This document shows positions 38,697-49,040 of a DNA stretch of 64,000 bases, in pieces (the stretch's first letter is position 1; each line of letters starts with the position of its first letter). The position numbers and the translations under genes were made by a program. The notes under the pieces are model-generated. The model worked only from the letters and a program-made list of their open reading frames with translations, was not told where the DNA came from and did no database searches. Origin of the DNA: Amycolatopsis arida (GTDB lineage: Bacteria > Actinomycetota > Actinomycetes > Mycobacteriales > Pseudonocardiaceae); contig NZ_FOWW01000002.1 of the NCBI RefSeq assembly GCF_900115565.1, forward strand, positions 483,160 through 547,159. The letters run 5' to 3'.

Positions 38697-39666
38697 CCCG
38701 GCCGCCCTGCTCGACGACCCAGGCCACCGCGCCGTCGGCGCGCTCGCCGCGCAGGCCGAGCCGGAACCGGGCCACCGGGGTGTCCCCGATCCGGGTCAAC
38801 CCGCCGCCGATGGTGGCCACCTCCACACCGAAGCGGGTCGCCGCCTCCGGCAGCAGCGCCCCGACCGCGGCGAACCCGACCAGCACGACGTCCACGACGC
38901 GGTCGTAACCGGCGACCTGCGCGGCGGGGGTGTCGATCGCCGGCAGCAACGCGCGGGCCGCGGCGCTGCCCGGGTCGGTCAACAGCCCGAGCACCGTCCC
39001 GCTCTCCACGAGCGTGCCCTGCTCCAACACGGCCACCCCGTCGCAGACCCGGCGCACCACCCCGGGATCCCGCGTCGCCAGCACCACGGTCACGCCGAGC
39101 TCGGCGCGGGCTCGATCGAGCACGGTCAGCACGGCACCGGCCTCCTCCGGCGACACACCGCCGGTGGGGTCGTCGGCGAGCAACACGGCCGGCGCCGCGG
39201 CCAGCGCCCGCGCCACCTCGACGCGCCGACGCTGCCCCGGCGTCAGCTCGGTCGGCTGCTGCGTGGCCCGCGCGGTCAGGCCGACCAGGTCCAGCAGCGT
39301 GCCGACCCGGCTGCGCCGCTGGGGGCCGGCCACCCCGAGCCGCTCCAGCGGGGCGGCCACGTTGCCGGCCACGGTCCGCTCGGCGTGCAGCGGGGTCCGC
39401 GGGTCGACCACGGCCAGCTGTCGGCGCACCTCGCGCAGCCGCCGCCCCTCAAGCGCGGCGGTGTTGACGCCGTCCAGCCGGACCACCCCACGGTCGGGGC
39501 GCTCCTGCAGCGCGAGGCACCGGGCGAGGGTGGACTTGCCGGACGCGGCCGGGCCGACGACACCGAACAGGGAACCGGCGTCGATGTCCAGGCTCACGTC
39601 GCGCAGTGCCACCACGGGACTGCTCTTGCCGGGGAAGGTCTTGCTCAGGTTCTCGACAGTGATCAC
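38653..39666 (-). CDS. stand-alone MetN-like ABC protein with degenerate ATPase motifs
   Basis: A 337-residue protein aligned by eye with methionine-importer ATPase MetN, including a C-terminal NIL-like domain (about residues 255-325). Walker A is intact (GPAASGKST, 38-46). The other motifs are altered: the Q-loop Gln is replaced (VVDPRT near Asp88 where MetN has IFQHFN); the signature is LTPGQ (141-145) instead of LSGGQ; Walker B ends ADD (Asp166 in place of catalytic Glu); the D-loop is GVSP instead of ALDP; the H-loop His is Arg199 (ATRDP). It may bind but hardly hydrolyse ATP. No MetI permease or MetQ lipoprotein is adjacent. Its leader carries a SAM riboswitch and a Cys/Arg leader ORF, tying it to methionine/sulfur status. 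Confidence 0.8.
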   Translation of the reverse strand: MITVENLSKTFPGKSSPVVALRDVSLDIDAGSLFGVVGPAASGKSTLARCLALQERPDRGVVRLDGVNTAALEGRRLREVRRQLAVVDPRTPLHAERTVAGNVAAPLERLGVAGPQRRSRVGTLLDLVGLTARATQQPTELTPGQRRRVEVARALAAAPAVLLADDPTGGVSPEEAGAVLTVLDRARAELGVTVVLATRDPGVVRRVCDGVAVLEQGTLVESGTVLGLLTDPGSAAARALLPAIDTPAAQVAGYDRVVDVVLVGFAAVGALLPEAATRFGVEVATIGGGLTRIGDTPVARFRLGLRGERADGAVAWVVEQGGRVTHQVRGPQAVVAA

Positions 39667-39720
39667 GAATGCTCCAAAGCCAGTGGCGCGGCCGCGGTCG
39701 CCCGGGCGCGCGAGGTCGAG

Positions 39721-39756
39721 CGAAACCGTCCGGTGTGGACGGCGTGGCGGGTTTCG
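39721..39756 (-). terminator. attenuator-like hairpin before the MetN-like gene
   Basis: On the minus strand CGAAACC and GGTTTCG (outer, 39750-39756 with 39721-39727) enclose an inner CCGTCC/GGACGG stem (39737-39742 with 39726-39731). It lies between the leader-ORF stop and the gene start, so it could be an intrinsic terminator or translation block under leader control. No clear U-run follows. Confidence 0.45.
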
Positions 39757-39768
39757 GAAGGGGCGCTG

Positions 39769-39846
39769 TCAGGCGGAGAAGGTCGAGCGACGACAGGCAC
39801 TCACGGTGCGGCGGCACTCGTCGACTACTCGACGCCTGGTGAGCAT
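39769..39846 (-). CDS. 25-codon Cys/Arg leader peptide
   Basis: This small ORF encodes MLTRRRVVDECRRTVSACRR plus STFSA. It matches the loose TRRxVDxCRxxSAxC pattern of actinobacterial 'putative leader peptides' found ahead of sulfur-metabolism operons; in mycobacteria such Cys-codon leaders act as attenuators. It begins 21 bases after the SAM aptamer and ends about 100 bases before the MetN-like gene. No strong ribosome site precedes its ATG, so leaderless translation from a second start point is possible. An overlapping 12-codon ORF in another frame (MCIGHECSPGVE) with GGAGG next to it is an alternative. Confidence 0.55.
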   Translation of the reverse strand: MLTRRRVVDECRRTVSACRRSTFSA

Positions 39847-39867
39847 TCGTGACCGATACACATGTCC

Positions 39868-39954
39868 TCCATCGGTCCTGGCGGTAGCACCTGCCCGCGA
39901 GCGGGTGGTTGCTGCGGCGTCACGGAGCCAGGTCTCTCGGCCGCTCGGGATGGA
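39868..39954 (-). ncRNA. SAM riboswitch (SAM-I/IV clan)
   Basis: Read on the minus strand: P1 TCCATC pairs with GATGGA; P2 GCGGC pairs with GCCGC around GAGAGACCTGGCTC; conserved GACGCCGCAGCAACC matches the GAxGCCxxGGCAACC core of S-box leaders. P3 is CCCGC with GCGGG, then AGGTGCTACCGCCAGG, equivalent to the GGTGCTAATTCCAG core. The P2 loop CCTGG can pair with CCAGG after P3, the pseudoknot typical of SAM-I/IV aptamers. P4 is very short or absent, as in SAM-IV or the SAM-I/IV variant. It should sense S-adenosylmethionine and control the downstream MetN-like gene. Confidence 0.85.
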
Positions 39955-39963
39955 TGCCTTTGC

Positions 39964-39993
39964 AGTACACCCGAAGCGTACCGCCCGGCGCAA
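39964..39993 (-). promoter_or_regulatory. promoter candidate for the SAM-riboswitch transcript
   Basis: On the minus strand TTGCGC (39988-39993) and TGTACT (39964-39969) are separated by 18 bases. The predicted start is just before the aptamer P1 stem. Confidence 0.4.
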
Positions 39994-40020
39994 GTCCCCT
40001 GACCCACGTCACACTCACGC

Positions 40021-40111
40021 CGTGTCCGCGCCCTGTGTACGGGCGTTCGCGTCGCAGGACGCGGACGCGCGTACAGGGAACGCGGACACGCGTGCGGGGA
40101 ACGCGGACACG
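40021..40111. repeat. post-stop 21-bp repeat array, locus B
   Basis: The core CGTGTCCGCG at 40021 and a degenerate copy at 40042 are followed by the inverted core CGCGGACACG (or CGCGGACGCG) at 40060, 40081 and 40102, all spaced exactly 21 bases within each orientation. The array ends one base before the ksgA stop codon on the minus strand. It is the same family as 6986-7123 and 48920-49010. Confidence 0.85.
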
Positions 40112-40112
40112 G

Positions 40113-40958
40113 TTAGCGGGCGGCGGCGATGCGGGCGAAGTCGGTGACGGTGAGCTGCTCGCCGCGGGTGCGGGGGTCGACACCGGCGCGGAGCAGCACC
40201 TCCTCGGCGTGGGCCGGCGAGCCCGCCCACCCGGCGAGCGCGGCGCGCAGCGTCTTGCGCCGCTGGGCGAAGGCCGCGTCGACCACGGCGAACACGGCGT
40301 CCCGGTCGGCGCCGGCGGGTGGCGTGCCGCGCTCGAACGCCACCAGCGCCGAGTCGACGTTGGGCACCGGCCAGAACACCGACCGCGGCACGGCGGCCAC
40401 CTTGCGCGCCGTGCCGTACCACGCCAGCTTCACGCTCGGCACCCCGTACACCCGGCTGCCGGGGCCCGCGGCCATCCGATCGGCGACCTCGGTCTGCACC
40501 ATGACCAGCGCGCGGACCAGCGACGGCAGCTCGGCCAGCAGGTGCAGCACCACCGGCACGGCGACGTTGTACGGCAGGTTGGCGACCAGCGCGCCGGGCG
40601 GTTCGGGCAGCTCGGCGGCCCGCACCCGCAGCGCGTCCGCGGTCAGCACGGTGAGCCGGCCGGCCGCGTCGGGCGCGTGCTCGGCGACCGTGCCGGGCAG
40701 CCGGGCGGCCAGCACGGGGTCGATCTCCACGGCGGCGACCCGCGCCCCGGCGGCGAGCAGGCCGAGGGTCAGCGAGCCGAGGCCGGGGCCGACCTCCAGC
40801 ACCGCGTCGCCGGGGCCGACCCCGGCCAGCTCGACGATGCGCCGCACGGTGTTGGCGTCGTGCACGAAGTTCTGGCCGAGCTTCTTGGTCGGCCGCACGT
40901 CCAACTCCGCGGCCAGCCCGCGGATCTCGGCGGGCCCGAGCAACGCCGGTTCGGTCAC
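40113..40958 (-). CDS. rsmA: 16S rRNA (A1518/A1519) dimethyltransferase
   Basis: A 281-residue KsgA/RsmA methyltransferase that dimethylates two adjacent adenosines in helix 45 using SAM. It shows [11 protein letters not shown] at the N-terminus, motif [16 protein letters not shown], motif [14 protein letters not shown] and [12 protein letters not shown]. Start GTG 40958. It sits immediately downstream of rpfB in the same direction, as in M. tuberculosis (Rv1009-Rv1010). Confidence 0.97.
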   Translation of the reverse strand: MTEPALLGPAEIRGLAAELDVRPTKKLGQNFVHDANTVRRIVELAGVGPGDAVLEVGPGLGSLTLGLLAAGARVAAVEIDPVLAARLPGTVAEHAPDAAGRLTVLTADALRVRAAELPEPPGALVANLPYNVAVPVVLHLLAELPSLVRALVMVQTEVADRMAAGPGSRVYGVPSVKLAWYGTARKVAAVPRSVFWPVPNVDSALVAFERGTPPAGADRDAVFAVVDAAFAQRRKTLRAALAGWAGSPAHAEEVLLRAGVDPRTRGEQLTVTDFARIAAAR

Positions 40959-40986
40959 CGGCCCAGCCTAGGCAGGGCCGGTCGGC

Positions 40987-42651
<1,665 letters not shown>

Positions 42652-42658
42652 TCACGGG

Positions 42659-42719
42659 ACAGTAACGAAGGACGAGGGGGTTACGCAAACGCCCCAGGAG
42701 TGACGTGACCCTCGTCACA
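42659..42719 (-). promoter_or_regulatory. rpfB promoter with CRP-type site
   Basis: On the minus strand TGTGACGAGGGTCACG (42704-42719) matches the actinobacterial CRP box TGTGA-N6-TCACA at all but the last base. Downstream, TTGCGT and TACTGT (42659-42664) form a promoter with 18-base spacing. The CRP box centre is about 60 bases upstream of the predicted start point, the classical activator position. M. tuberculosis rpfA is a known CRP target; a link to this rpfB is inference. Confidence 0.55.
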
Positions 42720-42813
42720 CCCAATCGTCGCCCCCCGCCACCCGAACGGGCACGCTTCGCGTCGCTGTCACGTTCCGGTAGGCGGTACACGTTCCCCAGC
42801 TGTCGCAACGTGT

Positions 42814-43644
42814 TCACTCCGGTGTCACGCCGCGCAGCCGGAACACCTGCTCCGCGGTCGCCTCGGCCGCCGCGGCGACCTCCTCGACCGACTCGCCGCG
42901 CAACTCGGCCAGCCCGGCGACCGTGTAGGCCACGCAGTAGGGCTCGTTCGGCCGGCCGCGGAACGGGTGCGGGGTGAGGAACGGCGCGTCGGTCTCCACC
43001 AGGTACTGGCCGGCCGGCACCAGGCGGGCCGCCTCGCGCAGGGCGTGCGCGTTGCGGAAGGTCACCGTGCCGGCGAAGGAGAGCACGTACCCGGCGTCCA
43101 GGCAGCGGCGGGCGATCTCCGCGTCGCCGGAGAAGCAGTGGAAGATCACGTCGGCTGGCGCGCCCTCCTCGGCGAGGATCCGCAACACGTCCTCGTGGGC
43201 GTCCCGGTCGTGGATCATCAACGGCTTGTCCAGGCGCTTGGCGAGGTCGATGTGCCACCGGAACGCCTCCTGCTGCGCCTCGGGTGGTGAGAAGTCCCAG
43301 TAGTAGTCCAAACCGGTCTCCCCGACGGCCACCACCCGCTCCCCCGCGGCGAGGAGCTCCACTTCGGACTGTTCCGGTGGGCCGAAGTCCTTGGTGCGGG
43401 TGGGATGGATCGCCACGGCGGCGAAGACCCGAGCATCCCAGGTGGACGCCTCGGCGGCCCACCGGGCGGCGGCGAGGTCGTCGGCGACGGTGACCATCCG
43501 GGTCACCCCGGCGGCCTCGGCCCTGTCCGCGATCGCCGCGACGTCGGCCGCGGTGGCCGCGCCGCACGCGTCGAGGTGGGTGTGAGCGTCCGCCACCGGT
43601 GCCGGCAACCGCTCCGGCACCGGTGGCGGCTCACGCTTGCTCAC
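42814..43644 (-). CDS. tatD: TatD-family metal-dependent hydrolase
   Basis: A 276-residue TIM-barrel metallohydrolase. Family members are 3'-5' DNA/RNA exonucleases. Metal ligands are visible: VADAHTHLDACG, VGETGLDYYWD, MIHDRDAHED, IFHCFSGD and VETDAPFLTPHP. Start GTG 43644. A small hairpin (ACACGTT/AACGTGT, 42787-42813) directly follows its stop. Upstream of rpfB on the same strand as in M. tuberculosis. Confidence 0.95.
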   Translation of the reverse strand: MSKREPPPVPERLPAPVADAHTHLDACGAATAADVAAIADRAEAAGVTRMVTVADDLAAARWAAEASTWDARVFAAVAIHPTRTKDFGPPEQSEVELLAAGERVVAVGETGLDYYWDFSPPEAQQEAFRWHIDLAKRLDKPLMIHDRDAHEDVLRILAEEGAPADVIFHCFSGDAEIARRCLDAGYVLSFAGTVTFRNAHALREAARLVPAGQYLVETDAPFLTPHPFRGRPNEPYCVAYTVAGLAELRGESVEEVAAAAEATAEQVFRLRGVTPE

Positions 43645-43849
43645 AGTGCCGCCTCCCCGGAATTGAGCCTGTTGGTCGCATTGGAGAGTGAGCGTTCGGC
43701 TCGGTCACGTACTTGTGGCCGGGTTGTGTCACGTTCCCCTGAGGTGACGGTTCCCGAGGTTGACAGAAGGTGCCTCACGCCCCTCCTCGCTGGCGCTCGT
43801 CGGCCGCGTTCGCCCAGTCTGCCGCGTTGGTTCGCTCCGCGAGCTCCGC

Positions 43850-45643
43850 TCACGTCTGGATGGGGGCCCACTCGGGGCCGGTCTCGGCCAGCTCGGGATC
43901 GAGCTTGCGGAACAGTGGGGTGGGCTTGGCCAGCGGGCGGCCCACCTCGATCGGCCGCGACTCCCACCGCGCCTGCTCGGCCCCGTAGTCCCCGGTGAGG
44001 ATCGGGTTCACCTGCCCGGGGACGTCGAGGTCCTCGACCTCCCTCAGCTCCGGCTGCGCGGCCCACACGCCGGTGCCGCCCAGCGCCTCGTGCACCTTCT
44101 GCGCGGAGTGCGGCAGGAACGGGGTGAGCAACGTGTTGGCGTCGGAGACCACCTGCAACGCGGTGTGCAGGACGGTGTCCCGCCGCTCCGGGTCGTCCTT
44201 GAGCTTCCACGGCTCCTGGTCGGACAGGTACTTGTTCGCCGCCGACACCACCCGCATGGCCTCGTTGACGCCGGCGCGGAACCGGGACCGGGCCAGGTGT
44301 CCGCCGACCGTGTCGAACGCCGCACGGGCCTGCTCCTTGAGCCGCTCGTCGACCTCCCTCGGCCGGGCGGGCCGGGGCACGGCGCCGTTGTTCTTGTGCG
44401 CCATCGACACCGCGCGGTTGACCAGGTTGCCCCACTCGTTGGCCAGCTCGAAGTTCACCCTGCGGACGAACTCGTCCCAGGTGAAGTCCACGTCCTGGGT
44501 CTCGGGCCCGGCGGCGGAGATGAAGTAGCGCAGGGTGTCCGGACCGAAGTCGCGCAGGAAGTCGTGCAGGTAGATGACCGTTCCCCGGGACGTGGAGAAC
44601 TTCGAGCCGCTCATGGTGAGGAACTCGCTCGACGCGATCTCGGTGGGCAGGTTCAGCACGCCGTACGGGCCGGGCTCGCCGCCCTTGTCGCCCTGGCCGT
44701 TGTGGCCGAGCAACAGCGCCGGCCAGATCTGCGCGTGGAAGGTGATGTTGTCCTTGCCCATGAAGTGCACCAGCTGCGCGGCCGGGTCGTTCCACCACGC
44801 CTGCCACGCGTCCGGATCACCCGAGCGGCGAGCCCACTCGACGCTGGCCGAGAAGTAGCCGATCACCGCGTCGAACCAGACGTAGAACCGCTTGAGCGGC
44901 TGATCCCGCCAGCCGTCCAGCGGGATCTTCACCCCCCAGTCCAGGTCACGCGTGATCGGCCGGGGCCGCATGTCGTCGACCAGGTTGCGGGTGAAGTTGA
45001 GGACGTTGGGCCGCCAGTCGGTCTTGGTGGCCAGCCACTTGCCCAGCGACTCGGTGAACGCCGGGAGGTCGAGGAAGAGGTGCTCGGTCTCGACGAACCG
45101 CGGCTTCTCCCCGTTGATCCGGGAGCGCGGGTTGATCAGCTCGGCGGCGTCGAGCTGGTTGCCGCAGTTGTCGCACTGGTCGCCGCGGGCGCCGTCGTAG
45201 CCGCAGATGGGGCAGGTGCCCTCGATGTAGCGGTCAGGCAGGGTGCGCCCGGTGGACGGGCTGATCGCGCCGGTGGTCTGCTTGGGCACGACATAGCCGT
45301 TGCGGTACAGCGCGAGGAAGATCTCCTGCACCACGTGCGCGTGGTTGCCGGTGGTGGTGCGGGTGTAGAGGTCGTAGGTGACGCCCAGCCCGCGCAGGTC
45401 CTCGGCCACCACGCGGTGGTACTTGTCCGCCGTCTGCCGCGGGGTGAGCCCCTCCTTGTCGGCCTGGACCAGGATCGGCGTGCCGTGCTCGTCACTGCCG
45501 GACACCATGAGCACCCGGTTGCCCACCATTCGCTGGTAACGGGCGAACACGTCCGAGGGGACGCCGATGCCGGACACGTGACCGATGTGGCGGGGACCGT
45601 TGGCGTAGGGCCAGGCCACCGCGGTCAACACAGGGGTGCTCAT
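43850..45643 (-). CDS. metG: methionyl-tRNA synthetase
   Basis: A 597-residue class I synthetase. HIGH motif variant [14 protein letters not shown], the KMSKS-loop variant GSKFSTSRG, and a zinc-knuckle insert [18 protein letters not shown]. The C-terminal anticodon-binding helical domain is present and no extra dimerisation domain is added. ATG 45643 start. The orientation matches tatD here, whereas in M. tuberculosis metS is on the opposite strand. The 205 bases between tatD and metG hold nothing recognised. Confidence 0.97.
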   Translation of the reverse strand: MSTPVLTAVAWPYANGPRHIGHVSGIGVPSDVFARYQRMVGNRVLMVSGSDEHGTPILVQADKEGLTPRQTADKYHRVVAEDLRGLGVTYDLYTRTTTGNHAHVVQEIFLALYRNGYVVPKQTTGAISPSTGRTLPDRYIEGTCPICGYDGARGDQCDNCGNQLDAAELINPRSRINGEKPRFVETEHLFLDLPAFTESLGKWLATKTDWRPNVLNFTRNLVDDMRPRPITRDLDWGVKIPLDGWRDQPLKRFYVWFDAVIGYFSASVEWARRSGDPDAWQAWWNDPAAQLVHFMGKDNITFHAQIWPALLLGHNGQGDKGGEPGPYGVLNLPTEIASSEFLTMSGSKFSTSRGTVIYLHDFLRDFGPDTLRYFISAAGPETQDVDFTWDEFVRRVNFELANEWGNLVNRAVSMAHKNNGAVPRPARPREVDERLKEQARAAFDTVGGHLARSRFRAGVNEAMRVVSAANKYLSDQEPWKLKDDPERRDTVLHTALQVVSDANTLLTPFLPHSAQKVHEALGGTGVWAAQPELREVEDLDVPGQVNPILTGDYGAEQARWESRPIEVGRPLAKPTPLFRKLDPELAETGPEWAPIQT

Positions 45644-45729
45644 GCCCGGTTAGCCTACGGATGGCGGTCCACTGCTTTGTTCGAGGGAGCCGCCTTTCGA
45701 CCAGGAGTACCCCCGAGGGAGCGATCAGG

Positions 45730-46326
45730 GTGTCGGCGACGCGGTTGCTCGTGCTCGGCGTCGTCCGGATGTACGGCACGGCGCACGGCTACCAGGTGCG
45801 CCGCGAGCTGCTGTCGTGGTCGGCGGACAAGTGGGCCAAGGTGCAGCCGGGGTCGATCTACCACGCGCTGAAGAAGATGGCCGCCGAGGGGCTGCTCGAG
45901 CACGTGGACACCGGCAGGAAGGGTGGCGGCCCGGACCGCACCGCGTACCGGCTCACCGAGGCGGGCGAGAGCGAGTTCCAGATCGGCCTCGCCCGCATGT
46001 TGTCGACGGTCGACGAGAGCCCCAACAGCGAGGAGCTGTCCGCCGCGGTCACGTTCCTGCCGTGCCTGCCCCGCGAGCAGGCGATCGGGCTGCTCGAGTA
46101 CCGGCTGACCCAGCTGGACGGGCAGGCGGCCAACGTCGGCATGGTCCTCGAGCGCGGCACCGACTGGGGCCACCCCGAGCACGTCAACGAGCTGTACCGG
46201 CTGTGGCGGCTGCACGTCGACGCGGACATCCGATGGACGAAGGATCTGCTCCGGCGGCTGTCCGCGGGCGAGTACGCGATGGCCGACGACCCGGAGCCGT
46301 CGTTCGACGAACCACCCACGCGCTGA
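45730..46326 (+). CDS. PadR-family transcriptional regulator
   Basis: A 198-residue regulator with a PadR winged helix (LLVLGVVRMYGTAHGYQVRREL, GSIYHALKKMAAEGLLEHV, then KGGGPDRTAYRLTEAGE) and a long C-terminal PadR/Vir-like helical domain. GTG 45730 is chosen because GAGGGAG precedes it; a start at 45661 would lie inside the divergent metG promoter. It precedes a two-gene ABC exporter on the same strand, the usual arrangement for a local repressor of a drug exporter. Confidence 0.88.
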   Translation: MSATRLLVLGVVRMYGTAHGYQVRRELLSWSADKWAKVQPGSIYHALKKMAAEGLLEHVDTGRKGGGPDRTAYRLTEAGESEFQIGLARMLSTVDESPNSEELSAAVTFLPCLPREQAIGLLEYRLTQLDGQAANVGMVLERGTDWGHPEHVNELYRLWRLHVDADIRWTKDLLRRLSAGEYAMADDPEPSFDEPPTR

Positions 46327-46440
46327 TCGCTTCGACCAGAGCGGCTCACCCGAGGCCGCGCCGAATCGGTTCGACCAGAGCCACATGGGCCGCGTTAATC
46401 GGTTTGACCGGAGCCACTCACCTGGGGCACAGTGGCGCCA
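46326..46440. repeat. post-stop direct repeat x3, locus E
   Basis: Beginning at the PadR stop, ATCG[CG]TT[CT]GACC[AG]GAGC occurs at 46326, 46365 and 46398 (spacings 39 and 33, both multiples of three). The second and third share GAGCCAC tails. It fills the gap up to the ABC exporter. The sequence is unrelated to the CGTGTCCGCG family but the placement is the same. Confidence 0.7.
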
Positions 46441-46476
46441 CTCGCTAGTCAAACTTGAATAGCAAGGAGGCGTCCC

Positions 46477-47458
<982 letters not shown>

Positions 47459-47469
<11 letters not shown>

Positions 47470-48226
47470 CCTCTGGCTGATCTTCCGCCGCGACCTGCGG
47501 CTGTCGCTGCGCAACCCGGCCTGGCTGTTCATCCAGATCCTGCAACCGCTGCTGTACCTGCTGCTGTTCGGGCCGCTGCTGCAGTGGATGGTGGCCAACA
47601 CGCCCGGCTTCCCTCCCGGCGACGTGTGGACGATCTTCACCCCGGCGCTGCTGGTGATGGTCGCGCTGTTCGGCACGTCGTTCGTCGGGTTCGGGCTGCT
47701 GGCCGAGTACCGCTCCGGCGTGATCGAGCGGCTTCGGGTCACCCCGGTGAGCCGGGTCGCGCTGCTGCTGGGCAAGGTGCTGAACAACGCGCTGCAGGCC
47801 GTCGTGCAGGCGATCGTGCTGATCGTGCTGGCGGTGCTCGTGTTCGGCCTGCGCGCACCGCTGGCCGGAATCCTCATCGGCCTGGTGCTCCTGGCGCTGA
47901 TGGCGGTCACGATGGCGTCGTCGTCCTACGCGCTGGCGCTCACCCTGAAGAGCGAGGACGCGTTCCCGGCCACGCTCAACGTGGTGCTGCTGCCGCTGTT
48001 GCTGCTGTCCGGCATCCTGCTGCCGATCACCACCGAGCTGGCGCCGGGCTGGCTGTACGCGATCTCCCGGATCAACCCGTTCAGCCACGTGGTGGACGCC
48101 GCACGGGCCGCCTTCCGCGGGGACTTCGGCGCCGACGCCCTGCTCACCGGAAGTGTGGTGCTGGTCGCGCTGACCGCGCTGGCCGTGTTCTGGGGAGTGC
48201 GCACCTTCCAGCGCGAGAACGCGTGA
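47459..48226 (+). CDS. ABC-2 type permease, DrrB type
   Basis: A 255-residue membrane subunit with six helices of the ABC-2 family. It shows the N-terminal FRRDLRLSLRNPAWLFIQI, FGTSFVGFGLLAEYRSGVIERLRVTPVSR (the typical E-R-x-x-G-x-x-E-x-L-x-V-T-P coupling region), and PGWLYAISRINPFSHVVDAAR. Partner of the preceding ATPase; the start overlaps it. Confidence 0.93.
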
Positions 48227-48333
48227 GGGAGCGTGCGAACGAACCATCGCGCACGGCGCCGGCAATTCTTTCGGTGGTCCCGGGCGCGTTCCGCCGCGCC
48301 CGGGACCACCCCGCGGGTTAGTCTCGTGCGCAA

Positions 48334-48915
48334 ATGTCCCTAGAGGATCCGGCCCGAGGAATCAACCTGGCCCACGCCGAAATCGTGGACGACTGGACCG
48401 CCGTCCGCGCCAGCGGCGCGGTCTTCGCCAGCGTGACGGTCACCGAGAGCCTCAACTGGACCGATTCCGCGGCCGTGCGTCAACTCCGCGCGGCGCAGGG
48501 GCTCGGGCTGCACTGCGGCGCCCGGCATCTCGCCCGGCCCGGCGGCGCGTCCAACCAGGCCGAGCACTTCGTCCGGACGACCGCTCCGCTCGGCACGTTC
48601 GCGCCGGGGGCACTGGCGCCGGCGCTGGACGTGCGGGTGCCCGGGGTGGACGACCGGTTCGTCCGCGGGTGGATCAAGGCGGTGCGACAGGCCGCCGGGG
48701 TCGGGACGGTGCTCGTCTACGCCGAGTACGAGGACTGGCTGCACCGGCTGCGGCCGGACAAGTGGGCCGACGCCGGCGTGGTGCTGTGGCTGGTCCGGCA
48801 CAACGGCATCCCCGGCCGGCCTGGTTGGTTCCACTCCCGACTCGGCCTGCACGAGCACCACCCCGGCCACGACGCCCTGGTCTACCCCTTCACCCTCGCC
48901 GACATCCTCCTCTGA
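48334..48915 (+). CDS. GH25-like (lysozyme-fold) protein lacking catalytic acids
   Basis: A 193-residue single-domain protein resembling glycoside hydrolase family 25 muramidases along its whole length: ARGINLAHAEIVDDWTAVRASG, FASVTVTESLNWTDSAAV, LGLHCGARHLARPGGASNQAE, APALDVRVPG. Real GH25 enzymes need Asp in the first motif (GxDVS) and Glu in LDxE. Here these are GINLA and LDVRV, so catalysis is unlikely. No signal peptide is seen, so it may be cytosolic. It has no clear ribosome site and could be translated leaderless. It could be a binding protein or regulator; function unknown. Confidence 0.6.
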   Translation: MSLEDPARGINLAHAEIVDDWTAVRASGAVFASVTVTESLNWTDSAAVRQLRAAQGLGLHCGARHLARPGGASNQAEHFVRTTAPLGTFAPGALAPALDVRVPGVDDRFVRGWIKAVRQAAGVGTVLVYAEYEDWLHRLRPDKWADAGVVLWLVRHNGIPGRPGWFHSRLGLHEHHPGHDALVYPFTLADILL

Positions 48916-48919
48916 CCGC

Positions 48920-49010
48920 CGTGTCCGCGCTCTGTGTACGCGTGTCCGCGCTCTGTGCACAGGTTTCCGCGTCGTGCGGCGTGGACGCGCGTGCATGACT
49001 CGCGGACACA
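48920..49010. repeat. post-stop 21-bp repeat array, locus C
   Basis: It begins five bases after the GH25-like stop. The core CGTGTCCGCG lies at 48920 and 48941 with a degenerate copy at 48962; inverted cores lie at 48980 and 49001. Spacing is exactly 21 within each orientation. Same family as loci A and B. Confidence 0.85.
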
Positions 49011-49040
49011 CGTGTGGGAGTGGTGGGTGACAATGGCGGC

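Noticed and set aside
39825-40007. 60-codon ORF spanning the SAM aptamer
   Set aside because: It overlaps the structured aptamer; only its last 12 codons could be a leader and they compete with the better 25-codon ORF.
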